Shown: in pieces, positions 21,490 to 34,336 of the stretch
Layout: each line of letters begins with the position of its first letter
How positions within the stretch are numbered: the stretch's first letter is position 1
Translations under genes and position numbers: made by a program
The notes under the pieces: generated by a model
Seen by the model: the letters and a program-made list of their open reading frames with translations, nothing else
Told to the model about the DNA's origin: nothing
The model's database searches: none
DNA from: Henricia sp. BOLD:AAB3569
Taxonomy: Eukaryota > Echinodermata > Asteroidea > Spinulosida > Echinasteridae
DNA: 64,000 bases
Assembly (NCBI GenBank): GCA_037783545.1
Contig: JBBELK010001218.1
Span: forward strand, 1-64,000
Direction of reading: 5' to 3'

Positions 21490-22578
21490 CGTTTCTCTAG
21501 CTACTTTTATGATACGCATGTATTTTTTGTGTGTATGATGCGCTACTGGTACGGTATACGGTACGGTCCGGTCCTAGTGCAGTGCCGCGCCGCGCCACAC
21601 GCGATGCACATCATAATGGCAACGATGTTTGTTAATATGTTGCGGAGAAGCCGACATTATTTTGTTTGGACCTTATTGTACTTGTACTAGTTTCCCCCCA
21701 TATAAATCATGTGAAACATCATGGTGAGTACTGTTCTTGGTAATCCTTTTGGGGACTAGTAAGAGTATAGACAAGTATAAGATGTGTTTTGTTAGTTGAC
21801 GATTTACATCGTAGCAGGTCACTCATCATTGCTCATGGAGCTATGCTTATGCAGTATGGGTCACTGTGTCTGTAGTTCTGGTAGATTTATAATATTTCAC
21901 ACCAAAGTGGTGGTGCATGTTCGGTGTTCCGCTCGAGATCCTCCCCTTCTCCCGCGGCCGCCGGGGCTAATTACCGCGATCCCCGGCCGGCTCAGTCCCT
22001 CAATTGCCGTAACTGGCTAACTATAGCTAGCCTGCCCTAAGTAATAGTAGGCCTATAGTACTACCAACTAGTATTTACCAACTAGTATAGTACTAGTAAT
22101 ACCAACCATGCCTACGGTCCCAACATATACAACCTGCCAACTTATTTAATATTGCAAGGACATTCCCAACAAGCATGATGCTCGTCCAGTTTGTTGCAGA
22201 ATTGGAAGCTAGTATTACTATTTAGTATTAGTACTGTACATGACTGTAGGCCTAGTCTAGTCATGGAGGAAGTTTCTTCCTCCATGGTCTAATATCTGGA
22301 AGTAGTATTGGCCTCTGATGCTCACACTCGCATCACGCAACATGATCACATGTTGTCTGAAACGAATCCGACATTAATTAGTTGCCAGTGGCGATTGGCC
22401 TAGGAGTATAGGATAGGAGTATTATTATTATTACTATTCGGCATTCTTCAGACAGTATACGGAGTGTGTGTACTTGTACTGGGGCGTATTTGTGCCTGAA
22501 ACACTCACTTGAAAACAAAATCAGCCCATGGATCTCATTATTTTTTACAGAAGGTTCGAACTTCGCCATGATCGAATA
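21490..22578. other. Interval without recognised gene
   Basis: No exon recognised. Contains a short GC-rich block near 21945-22000 (including GCGGCCGC) and repeated TACTAGTA-type words at 22050-22110. Nothing supports a gene. Confidence 0.3.
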
Positions 22579-22720
22579 GACCCCTTGCCCGGCAGCCATA
22601 TGGCAGAGCGCAGGTTTTCATATTTAAATGATGCGACAATAGATCCACAAAGTGCCTACTTGTGCATGACGCACTGTGACAATGTGACTGCCCTCTGTCA
22701 TGGCCGCCGTGCAATGGGTC
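22579..22720. mobile_element. TA-flanked hairpin MITE (GGTCTA family), copy 1
   Basis: Inverted ends GACCCCTTGC.. and GCAATGGGTC between TA duplications. The inner block TTTTCATATTTAAATGAT..GACAATAGA..CATGACGCACTGTGACAATGTGACTG is shared with 23895-24042 and 41279-41405. Confidence 0.65.
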
Positions 22721-22862
22721 TATAAGTAACAGAGAAATAAATTCTTTCCGAGAAAACAAAATGAATTAATGACTCTTCGACAAGCCTAGCTAGGTAACAG
22801 TATTTTAAAAACAAATTAATATAGAAATCAGTGAATTGCAATATCCGTGAATTGCACCTTAA

Positions 22863-23221
22863 AGGAGTGTGACCAGATCACTTTTTTTTACCCATAACTC
22901 CCCGGGACTTACCTTATGGGTCATGAGATTTTTATATCATAACATCCGTTATATTTTTCTGATTACGAAACTGAAACTCCCGCGCTTCTAGGCCGCATAT
23001 TTCCGAGGATATCGTCGAAAATCCACCGATTATTTGTAAACTTATTTTCCAGTATCAACGTTTATCTGCTGAAAGCCGACTCGATAGTTTTGTTCAATTT
23101 TTTACTGGAAATTGCGAATGTTTTCGGGTTTTTGGGACATGGGAGGTGTGTATGGGAGTTACTTGATAATATTGGTAAGTTACATCGAAAACTATTTTCC
23201 AGAAACTCTGGTCATGCTCCT
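22863..23221. mobile_element. TTAA-flanked MITE (359 bp)
   Basis: AGGAGTGTGACCAGA and TCTGGTCATGCTCCT are inverted ends; TTAA at 22859-22862 and 23222-23225. Non-coding. Confidence 0.65.
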
Positions 23222-23467
23222 TTAATAACCTGAAAAGGCAGTCTTAGAAACCAAGCTTCAAAACTTTAACTTTTCCAATATTAGAAGTGTCTGTCTAGAG
23301 AGAAAACATATTGCAAGGCCTATCTAGTTATAGAGTTCTATAGACATAGAAAGCCTAGTATAGACCATAATAGAGGATTGGAACTTCTACAACTTTCTAC
23401 AGAACCTTTAGAGTTCTACAAAACAATTGTTCTTCAAACAATGTAGAATTCTATAGAACTTTTTTGT

Positions 23468-23775
23468 AAGAGTGGTTTGGGTCGTTGACTCGCAATCATA
23501 GGTGAAAACTTGGGGTTGCAGGTTATACCTCCCCCGGCTGCGGTACCTGTGCTCTTGAGCAACCACACTTGCTCCATCCTTCGGAAGGGATGTAAAACCG
23601 TTGGTCCAGTGTGTTGGGTAACGGTAATGCACTTTTAAGATCCCAGAGCATTCTTTAGCGAAGAGCAATGGGAATCCCCTGTGTCTCTGGCCATTTCTGA
23701 TTCTAATTTGCGAGTTAGTGCAATGAGCACTATCGAGGAATCCTTGGTATGAATACCAGAAAGAATTAATGATAA
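23468..23775 (+). mobile_element. SINE of the GGTCCAGTGTGTT family, copy 1
   Basis: A tRNA-like head (GAGTGGTTTGGGTC..GACTCGCAATC) leads into the body TTCGGAAGGGATGTAAA.CCGTTGGTCCAGTGTGTT and AAGATCCCAGAGCATT, with a GATAATAATAATA tail. Other copies are 24845-25258 (-), 32785-33073 (-), 56720-56935 (+, truncated) and 58441-58690 (+, truncated). Confidence 0.7.
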
Positions 23776-23894
23776 TAATAATAGCTAGACAAACTGAGAT
23801 TTAAAGTTTCCTGATAGGGAATCTTTAATCTTCATACACATTCCCAAATCAATCAAGACGATCATTGTTTGTGCAGCATAAGTCACACCCTATA

Positions 23895-24042
23895 GACCTT
23901 AATATGCGTAGTGTCCATGATAGAGGACTGCATGTTTTCATATTTAAATGATGTGACAATAGAAATGTGCCTACTCGTGCATGACGCACTGTGACAATGT
24001 GACTGATATGCCCTCTATCATGGTTGCTACGCATTTAAGGTC
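23895..24042. mobile_element. GGTCTA hairpin MITE, copy 2
   Basis: GACCTTAATATGCGTAG and the inverted CTACGCATTTAAGGTC are flanked by TA; inner block as in copy 1. This copy has the longest arms. Confidence 0.65.
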
Positions 24043-24844
24043 TATGGTATGAGAACCAGATCTGATTGACAAGAAGAACTGGCCACCCAGTTTAGAGGCA
24101 GTCACTGGCCTATATTCAGCCATATTTAGATTTGTATAACTTAGACAATTTTAATGTACGTGTATTAAGAAGAAGGGATCGGAAACCTAGATTCTGGGGC
24201 TGCCTGATTTTTTTGTTGGCATGGTTGGGGGCGGGTGTTGTTGTGCGGCACGCTGTTTTTCACTAGCTCTCAGCCCCAGCTTGCACTGGTATCGTGTCAT
24301 CATATTGGTACATAGGTACCAGGGGTACTTTTGTACTTTAACTGGCATACATCGCACTAACGAGGCTACCGGTACCAGTACATGCAATACTGCAAATCAC
24401 CATACCGGTACAAACCACTGCGTGCCAGGCTTATCTATTGAAATGCAAATTGAAAGACTTGATTCACCTTTGCATACACATTGGCATTTTTGGCAGAAGG
24501 CCAAAATATACCTAGTGATGATCAAGTACACTACTACCGTTTCTGTAAAAATGTACACTGTACTATGATAATCCCGCTCTGGCATACGGTACACTGCATT
24601 TAAATTATGTACCGTATGGGTGTATGTATTATGTATGGTTATCGAAAGAGTACATACACACACATGTATTGCACTTAAATTTGTTTTTTGTGTGTACAGG
24701 TATTCAAGTACTTGCATACCTGCTATCTATGTACACGTACAATACTTTCACAGCATGAGGAGCATGCCCAGGCCCCCGGGGGAACATGGAAGTATGTCTG
24801 GTAAGTTGCACATGAATTTTATTTGGTGTACGTACAACGTACAT
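24043..24844. other. Interval without recognised gene
   Basis: Rich in GTAC-containing words (GGTACCGGTACC-like, TACATGTACA-like) and without coding character. Nothing else seen. Confidence 0.3.
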
Positions 24845-25258
24845 TTCTATTATTATTATTATTATTTTATTTTTGTTGGTATTCATACATGTACCAAGGA
24901 TTCCACTAAAGTGCCCATTGCACTGTCACTCGCAAGCGAGAGGAAATCCATGAAGAATTAGAAATTAGAACATGTAGAAATTAGAAATGGCCAGAGACAC
25001 CGGGGAATCCCCTTGCTCTACACGAAAGAATGCTCTGGGATCTTTAAAGTGCATTAATGTTACCCAACACACTGGACAGGACCATTGTAGCACACTGGAC
25101 CATTGGCTTTACAACCCTTCCGAAGGATGGAGCAAGTGTGGTTGAGTGCCTTGCTCAAGGGCACAGGTACCGCAGCCGGGGGGAGGTTCGAGCCCGCAAC
25201 CCAAAGTTTTCACTTATGATTGCGGGTCTATGACCCAAACCACTCGGCCACGGTACCG
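24845..25258 (-). mobile_element. SINE of the GGTCCAGTGTGTT family, copy 2
   Basis: The most complete head: read on the minus strand, CCGTGGCCGAGTGGTTTGGG (A-box-like) and GCGGGCTCGAACC (B-box-like), then the family body and an AAT-type tail near 24848. Confidence 0.75.
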
Positions 25259-25300
25259 TACCCCAATTTTATGCACTGGTGTATTAAACAAATTTATTAA

Positions 25301-25455
25301 AAGTGGGTTTGAATGGTCTTAAACATACGTTTAAAACCGGATACCATAGCGGCCTGGATGCTGATAATGGCCCAAGCCGAAGGCGCAGGCCATTATCAGC
25401 GTCCAGGCCCCTATCCAGTTTTAAACGGATTGTTTAAGACTGGCCAAACCCACTT
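25301..25455. mobile_element. TTAA-flanked long hairpin (155 bp)
   Basis: AAGTGGGTTTGAATGGTCTT folds onto AAGACTGGCCAAACCCACTT, and GGCCTGGATGCTGATAATGG onto CCATTATCAGCGTCCAGGCC. Arms of about 70 bp surround a loop with AAGCCGAAGGCG. TTAA at 25297-25300 and 25456-25459. Confidence 0.7.
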
Positions 25456-25899
25456 TTAATCCCATTCATTTATAAATAAAACTCACCAAAATAATTTTAG
25501 CTTGTCGTTGCAATCACTTTTTCACTTCATCTTGTTGTTTGTAGTTTTGTATGTTCAAACTGCTAGCTGTGTGTCGAGTTCTAAATTTGTTGGATCGCAC
25601 GCGTTACGTGTACTGTACATGTTTAATGCACATGTGTTGTGTACGCGCACGCAGACGAGGGTATACATGTATGTCACATGCACAGTGCACATTTTGTTGT
25701 CGGGGCATGCAGTTTCTGCGTGCGTGTACGTGCGAGTTCCATACGCTTACTAGGGCACAGGCAGAAACGCGAGCCAGCTAGTTTTAAACACTGGTTATTA
25801 TCATTCGTTTAAAACCGGCCACGTGATCTCAGCCAATGAGGATGCGTAAACTGTCTAAGGTATTTATGAATATTATATATTTTCTTTTGGTACATGCAG

Positions 25900-25944
25900 A
25901 TGTTTTTAATGAATAACCCATGCCGGGTTCATCATCTGCAATGA
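25900..25944 (+). promoter_or_regulatory. Overlapping upstream ORF before the Death-SEFIR start codon
   Basis: A likely splice acceptor (TACATGCAG, ends 25899) precedes ATGTTTTTAATGAATAACCC. The first ATG opens a 14-residue frame ending at TGA 25942-25944, overlapping the main ATG at 25920 in another frame. An in-frame TAA lies just upstream of 25920. If this exon is used as read, the overlapping uORF would lower translation of the main frame. The 5' UTR exon upstream was not found. Confidence 0.35.
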
Positions 25945-28900
25945 TGTCTCCTTCAAAACCTCTTTCGGTGGTCACAAGACCGCGAATCACCTACGTAGGT
26001 GAACAAATGCTGGGGGACCACCTAGACAGTGATAGTAAAAACGTGGGGATGTTTGCTGGGATGCTGCACCAGACTCTCTTTACAAGTGCACGAATTCAGG
26101 TATGGATACCCAGCTAAGGCCGAGTCAATTTGAATAATTTACTATATGGATATTCTAACCAAATGTTCGATCAAATGTTGAATTCGTTTATTATTGATTT
26201 ATACATGTATGTAGTCATAAAGTGAAAATTTTGAAATTGGCCTGTACATGTAACTACATGTATAGTGGAAATTTTAATGCAGTAACTAAATTTGATTGAT
26301 CTAGAAATGCACCGGGTCTGCTGAATACATTTGGAATATACCGTAGACCATTCTCGGACGCCTTCCGATCCCTACACGTCCGTCATAGTTGGGACGCAGC
26401 TTTTTCCAGTGCATGGACTGTGCATTTTGCATTGTTGTTAAATCGAACAGCTCGCATCCATGATGCTCGCACACAATTGTAGTGTTTGGAAGAAGTAATT
26501 TTGGGCGAAATGGCACTCAGACGAAGTGGTTTGGGGGCGAAATGCCACTTGGGCGCGAAATGGCACTTGGGCGAAATGGTTTTCTTCTCATGAGACGCTA
26601 GTCAGTGAGCTTTCCTTTCATAAAGTGGATTGTTGTCATTCTGCCTCGAAATTAGAATCACACCCAAAAATGTACTCCTACATGTAGTTGTGTCCTGCAG
26701 TGGTTTGAGATGTCCATGATTGGAAAATGATTGGAAAGAAATACTTACAACACCGTTTTTGAAGCCAAAATGTTTGTCCACGTGCAATCTCAACGATAGT
26801 TTTTGTTGTCGCAGTTTAAATAATTCTGGACGTGAGATGCGCTCTCCGCAGTGTAAATAAGGCCAAGTTCGATTTAGTCTGGTACCCGGACCAAAAATCT
26901 TTTGACTATACTGAATTCAGTCGTTGTATGTGGAATATGTGGAGTGGGAACCAGTCTAACTATATATGTGACTATAGCACAGATAGTCGACTAGAGTCCC
27001 TCGAACGACAGATAATGTCCGTTGTTCGAGGGACTCTAGTCGACTATAGGAACTACATGTACATAAAAAAGTACATAGTCGCTTGATCGAACTTGGCCTT
27101 ATTTACACTGCGGAGAGTGCATCTCATGTCCAGAATTATTTAAACTGCGACAACAAAAACTATCGTTGAGATTGCACGTGGATAAACATTTTGGCTTCAA
27201 AAACGGTGTTGTAAGTATTTCTTTCCAATCATTTTCCAATCATGGACATCTCAAACCACTGCAGGACACAACTAGGAGGAAATTTTTGGGTGTGATTCTA
27301 ATTTCGAGGCAAAATGACAACAATCCACTTTATGAAAGGGGTACCTTCTGTCCCTACGGGAAATCCCGTAGGGACAGAATCATTCTGTCTAATGAGACGC
27401 AAACTAATTGTTTTACTCATTTCTCAAAGACTATAGCACTTTAGACAAAACCATTTCAGGGGAAGCTTTCTCTGGTCATCATGTTTATATTGTGTGAGCT
27501 AGGCATAAATCTGTGAATATTTCTGATTTTCGAGATACGAATCATGTATACTGCCTAAAGCATATGGGTGACGTCACGAAGGGGGAAGGGAAAAGTGGGG
27601 TCTAAAAAGTTGGAATTTTGTGCGTACGTACTTTATGGACGGCCCCCAGCGGGCCATAATAATAATAATAATAATAAACTTTGGTCTTTTTGATACAGCT
27701 AATTAAAACCAAATGTTACGAAGCGGCAAGTTCTCCTACTAGACAATTTCTGCAGGAATGGCAGCGAAATTTAAGCATCGACGAGGCAGTGCCAGTTCAG
27801 ACCATCATTCAGATCCTGATAGACCTGAAGAGAAGAGATGCTGCCTCGGCTGTCGAGCAGATGTTGCGAGGCAAGTTGGTGTTGGCAAAATACACATACA
27901 TGTACATGTACATACTTGTATAAACCCAAAATAAAAGCGCCTTTCCATTTAAATCCGTTGTGTGCATGCGTTGCATGTACATTGCACTTGCATTGCGCAT
28001 GCGTTTGAATTGCTCCACAGAGCGATTGAGACGGACGAGCGCAGCGGACATGCAAAGGAAAGGCGTGTGTGTTATTTATTTATTTTTTTTAAAACGCCTT
28101 AACCCTAAAATGTGCAACTCGGTACATCTGTTTATTTTGTTTTGTCAAGAATCCAGGGCTAGGGGTTGAATCCTGTTGAGTACTGTATCATGATTTTTCT
28201 CTGATCCTGTGTTTGGTTCTGATTGTAGATGACACCTTTTTGGACTACCTGGAGGAGCAGCCTGATCATTGGGATGGTCCAGGACAGCCTGACCATCGGC
28301 AGCGGCCTGCTAGATACCCATCAGATGAGCTTCATCAAAGCCACCCTGATTCATCAATGCTTATCAATGGTGCTGGTCTGGGCTTACACCAAGCACAAAG
28401 ACAAACCAGCCATATTCAGTCACCTCAACAAGACTCTTTCAACGCATGGCAGGATGCTGACTTGCCCCTGCCGCAAACAGCTTATCCCACTGCTGCCACC
28501 AGCAGTAGGCATCTGAGATATATGCCTCACAGAGAGAAGGTTGATCAGCCCAGAAACTTTACAAAGAGCAAGCTGTCTCTTGAGAGTGAATCGAGCACCC
28601 GCCAACTGGATGTTGACACGAAAAGCTTGACATGGCCTCAACGAAATTGCAACAGCTGCCGCCAAGGGCCTGAACGTCACGTCATCCCGGTCCAAGATGG
28701 ATTATCTGACAAAGGCATGGATTTCCATCAGTCTATTAGCCCACTGAGATCTGTTTCTCCTGCAAATACTACTGCCACTGGAGAGAGAAGACCTACCACT
28801 TGTAAGTCCAAATGCTCTTTATTACTTCAAACATGTCCCACCAAGTGGACTCCTCCCTTAGCCAAATCTCAAATTTAATTTTCCAATTGAGAACTTTTGA

Positions 28901-31900
28901 AACAAGTCAGCTAATCCCAAATTTTATTTAGGCTGAAACCCAACAAAATCGGTTTGTTTTTATTTGAACATGTTCAATCAACCCCTGTCTCATGAGACGA
29001 ATATTAATTGTTTTACTAATTTTTCAAAGACTATAGCACATTTCAGATTTTTTTTCATATGGGTCTTTCCACAGTAATGGGGTACATTTCTGTAACATTC
29101 AATATCTTAGGTCCGTGTTCACTTCAAATGTCTTAATTTTATCTTTAAATTATCAAGCTAAACTGAGGAAATAACTTTTTCACCAAGGAGTAAGAAAAAT
29201 AGTCCTACAACATACATTTCTGAAAACCCCGTGCACAAATTTTCCTATTACGCGTGTAACAAAGACGGAAAAAAATGTCACAAAATGGTCTGTCCACGTT
29301 ACCTACGTAATAGGAAAATTTGTACACAAGCTTTTCAAAAATGTATGTTGTGGCATAAATTTTTTACCTTTTTGGGCAAAAGTTATCTCCTGAGAACAAA
29401 ACAAGGACATTTCTTTAATTCTGAGATAAACTAAAGACATCTGAAAGGAATTATTTACTTATTTTTCAAATGTACCCCATTACTGTGGACAGACCCATAT
29501 ACATTGAGCACGGATTTCGGTGAATTTATATATTGGAATCGATAGCGTATTCAATTCTAAGATATACTTTCCACTGACACTTCCGTCGCAAATGTTGCAT
29601 TTCTGAGATAAATAAATGATAAAATTACTGCATAAAGTAATGCACAAAATTACGTGCGAGCAGTCTGTGGCAATTTTTGAAGAAGAAAACGTGACTTTTC
29701 TACAGAAAACAACATTTGCGACAAAAGTGCAAGTGGGAAGTATCTTAAAATTACATTATCTGTTGATTCCATGAGGTAATTTCCTTAAAATCTCTGTTCA
29801 ATGTATACAACAAAAATACCAACATTTCAGGGCAAGTTTTCTACCGTCATCATGTTTATATTGCGAAAATTATGTGTAAATCTGTGAACATTTCTGTACC
29901 AATCATGTGTTTTAACGTTAAAATGTTGCCGTTTTATTATTTATGTGGCCGCCTATACTCAATGGCCTCTGTAAAATTCCATCCCTCCCTGCAGAACAAA
30001 TTTGCTTGCAGAGAAAAGAATTTCCTGTTTCCGGCTCAGGTGCGCAAGATACATTGTACTAACCTGTGTCACCGTCTAGTGTGCCTCAAAGGCAGTACAG
30101 TAAACTCTCGTTATAACACCCCCTTATATAAAGCTCTTCATCGCAGCTCCTTTTAAAAAAAAGTCCCAGCCATTATTCTCTGCATTGGTTATATCGCTTT
30201 CTGGATATAAAGCTCAAATTATTTTGGTTCCTTGAAGTGCGCTATAATAAGAGTTTACTGTATTACCATACCAGGAGAGTAGCGTTCTCACTGGTCCATT
30301 CGCCGTCATGTGCCAGTATTATATTTTTTTCTGTTTATCCGCGTGCATGCCAAAAGCGCAAGTGTAGTGAACTACTCGCGTCTGTAAGGGAAATAGTACC
30401 CGGTACACTGCGCACGCGCTTTGCGAAGCATTTTTTCTCGACAGGCCGGGAATAGTACACTACGCATGCCATGCACTTTACGAAACAACCGTGTATAGCG
30501 CGCAACAGCACCACGCGAGTTCAACATGCGTGCACGTACATGAGCTGAATGAAAAGATGGCTGCACAAGCAAAATTTTACTCGTAATTTTACCGTTTTCC
30601 TGCGGTCAGTGATTCCAACCTGGGGAAGAATATATGTACAGAGCGTGATCCAATTCCGTCCCTCACGCGTGAGGGACGGAAATCAAGAGACACTTATGCC
30701 TTTTCTTAGTCAACAACAAATGAAAACTAAAGTGAACCTGTTTGTTTACCTTCTACTGATGTTAATAAACACACCCAGTTTATCACATGTTGAAATTGAC
30801 TTTACAGTTTTATGCGGAGGTTGTTTTTATGCGTGAGGGACAGATAATCAATAAAATGCCATTTTCTACATGCATTTTTAACTATTTCTTGAAAATGTGA
30901 TGGCACAGTGTGCCCAGTCAAATTTATTCTGTTAATTTTTATAATATGTTGTAAAATCAAGGTATTATCTTGATTAATTTAAGAAATTTTGAAATCTTCA
31001 TCCAGTGTTTACCAGTTTTGGATCACGCTCTACATATTTAGGTATGGTAAAACAAATATCACATTGTTAATTTCGGGTGGATAGTCGATATTAGCTCCCC
31101 TCAGTATTTGAAGTTGAACCCCTAATATCGACTGTTCACCCTCAAACCATGTGATATTTGTATAAGTCAATTGTAGATAGGAATTTAGGACTTTCAGAGG
31201 ATTAGTGGTTTATTAAACATTTGTTGGCCAACAAGGACCAACATGAAGTTGGAATGTTCCAGCATGTCTCGACTGCACGCTGGTTGCTGCCTTCATGTGA
31301 CTGGCGTTCTAATCTGCTATTGGCCCATTTCTTCAACAAGCTCCAACAAAGTCGGGCGATAGCTACATGTTGGGCCATGTCTGTAGTGGCGTCCACGCCA
31401 TCCAACTGTCGGTCGGTCGACATCGTCAGACAGATATGTTGGACCTTGTTGGCCAACAAACGGTAGCTCGTGTAGACGGGCCTTGAGTTAAATTTCCATT
31501 TTTGGAATTCTCTCTTGGTAGATGGTAAACCCGGCTACGTGTTAATCACGTATGCAAAAAAAACAATGGGTCCCGCTATCCAGTTGGGCTTTGCATTGAA
31601 GAACAAAGGTTGTGACGTTAAGATGGACATGAAGCAGGCTGATCGTACACAACATGAGACCTTCGAACTCTTCCAGAAGGTAAATTGAGCAATTGGTTGA
31701 TGACTACTATATGTATGCAAAAAGCACTGGAGTTTTTTTGGTTTCATTTCAATGGTGCTGTTCAAGTCAGGCGCGGATCCAGAGGGGGAGTTTTGGGAGT
31801 CAAAACCCCTCTCTACTCCGACACAAAAAAATATAATGTAATGCATTTTGTGTGTGTCCGCCTGTCCGAAACGAGCCGACATAAAAATCTGACGGGCAAA

Positions 31901-34305
31901 ACCCCCTCCTGGAAAAATTCCTGGATCCGCCCCATGTACATGTACATACAGTAAACCTTGCATACATGTAAGTCAGATATATGTTTACATGTATGTCGGA
32001 TTTTCACTTACGTTTGATTTCGTATGTTATTGCTCATAAAAATCATCACTTACACATGTACATGATGTACTGTACATGTAAGTGACCAGCGTTCGAATTA
32101 GCACTGGTCCGTTGGCCATACGACAGTTGAAATCGTCTCGGGCCAGCTAGAAAGCCTTCCCAAATGGTCCGGCTGTCCAGTTGAATTAAAATAGACCCTT
32201 GTGAAATTTCCTATAATTTCCTTAATGCGTTTTTTTTTGCATGTTTCCGCATATTTAAATGTGCACAAAAACATGCATCTGTGTGAGTTTGTAACAAAGG
32301 AGCCTTTTCTAAAACCCAAGAATAGGTCAAATTCACCACACATTTTCAAACTTGTACTGGGGAGAACCTTATGACTATCAAATTTTCCTAGTTTATTTAC
32401 TCAAATGTGTTTATTGCAAACATTAAAGGTCGAGTTGTAAAATGAACAACTAGAATTGAAATTTGAACCGGGCCACTTGAAACGCCAACAGGCCAGTCAG
32501 GAAAAAATTTAAGGGCGAATGCTGGTGACTAATGTGAACATAATGTAAAGTAGTGAACATTGATCCCGTTTACATTAGGAAAATCGCTTCATTCGACGAA
32601 GCAAATCGTTCGATGAAACAATTTGACATGTATGAAATGGGGGCATTGCCCACAATACGATCTTCGTTAGCAGTACGGTACCTGGTATGTCTAATGTAAA
32701 CAGTACAGCTTTTCGTTCGATTTTCGTGAAATGTGAATGCACACTTCAAGCGATTTACCGGTACCCTAATGTATGAGGTAATATTTATTACTATTATTAC
32801 TTCTTTCTGGTACTGAAACTAAGGATTCCTCAAAAGTGCCCATTGCACTGTCGCTTGGAAGCGTGAGGAAACCCTATGAATTAGAAACGGCCAAAGACAC
32901 CGGGGAATCCCCTTATTTTTTACGAAAGAATGCTCTGGGATCTTTAAAGTGCATTACGGTTTACCTAACACACTGGACCAACGGCTTTACATCCCTTCCG
33001 AAGGGTATTGAACCCGCAACCCCAAGTTTTCACCTGAGTATTGCGAGTCGGTGACCAAAACCACTCGGCCATTTTGAGGGTGAAATCTGTTGCTTTTAAT
33101 TATTGGGTTGCAAATTCCCGTGTATAACTTTATGTAACAGGACAGACCAAAATACCCCACAATACTTTTACATGTGTGTAAAAAGTTCATGAGAAATTTG
33201 TACAGGAAAAAAAAGAACTATGTTTAGCGTAAGTTGAAGTCTCCCAAAATGAAGCAGTTTTTTTTTTAATCGAAACACTCAACAGACGGTGCGTGTCTAA
33301 GTAAAGAAAAAATATTTGAAAGTGACGCGTGAGCGCTGACGAAGTATATTTTTTTGCAGTTTATGAAGCCTTGACACACATGGTTTAAAGTGACGCGCGC
33401 ACAGGCTAAACATAGTTTTTTTCTTTTTTTTGGCCTAGCTTAAGATATTTGTTCAATTTTTAGAGAAGATAAAAAAAAAAAAAGCACAGAAAATTTTATC
33501 TTGATCATGTGTTGATCGCCAAAAGTACTATACACCCATTACGATGCACACTGTTTTGCCGTGTCATTTTTCAGGCCAAGTACGTCGTCGTCGTCTATGA
33601 CACTGACTACATTCAAGAAAAGGAGGGATATGTGCAATCTGAGCTGCACACAAGGTAAGTTTGGTATAGTGTACAAATGAAGGGGCCATCCTTAAACACA
33701 TGGGTATTTCCATAAAAACAGTAGTGTGACATTTTGATGCATTTGTAAAAATGGCCTTTTCAGGTTAACAAATTGTTTAAAGAAATTTCTGTGCAATTTG
33801 TAAATGTAGAATATTTAAAATAATTGACAAAGGGTTAGACATGTCTTGGTATTATAGTCTTAAAAATATTCAATTCAAGAAAATTGGGCATTTGTCAACT
33901 CTTGCAATTACATTTCAAGTCTTTTTTACCAGTTTAGATCTGGAAAAGGTAGTTGCATACTGACCTGGACGGGATTCGAACCAGGGCCACATTGGTGGAA
34001 GGTGCGAAAAGCACCGCTACACCGAATCCCCCTGGGGAAGCAGGTGGTGTTTGTTAGCATTGTTATCAAAACTTTTAATCCTGTTTTTCTTGTCTATATC
34101 ATGAAGTAAACTTTCGGGTCATGCAAATGAATAGGCTTTAGATTAACTAACTCATTTTCAGAAATTGATTTAGCTTGCGTCCGGAAAACTGAGTGTTAAT
34201 TGGCTTTCCGCACTCCTGCGGAAAGCCTTTGAAACTGTTCTGATTTTTTTTTTTTTTTTTTTTTTTGGCTTTCCGCACTCCTGCGGAAAGCCTTTGAAAC
34301 TGTTC

Positions 34306-34336
<31 letters not shown>

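Larger units (their letters stand above)
26490..27560 (+). repeat. Dispersed GGGCGAAATGG repeat split by a giant palindrome
   Basis: The left part (26490-26613) has tandem GGGCGAAATGGCACTTGG words; the right part (27380-27560) continues with AATGAGACGCAAACTAATTG, CTATAGCACTTTAGACAAAACC and TCATCATGTTTATATTGTGT. The same two halves are contiguous at 55965-56275 and 60045-60375, and a third copy at 28988-29910 is split by other elements. Function unknown. Confidence 0.65.

Noticed and set aside
21940-22000. Cloning-vector contamination suggested by GCGGCCGC
   Set aside because: No polylinker or vector backbone around it; flanks are ordinary host-like DNA.
26602-27444. Identical MRLHVDKHFGF frames on opposite strands
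   Set aside because: They are the mirror-image arms of the giant palindrome, not paralogous genes.
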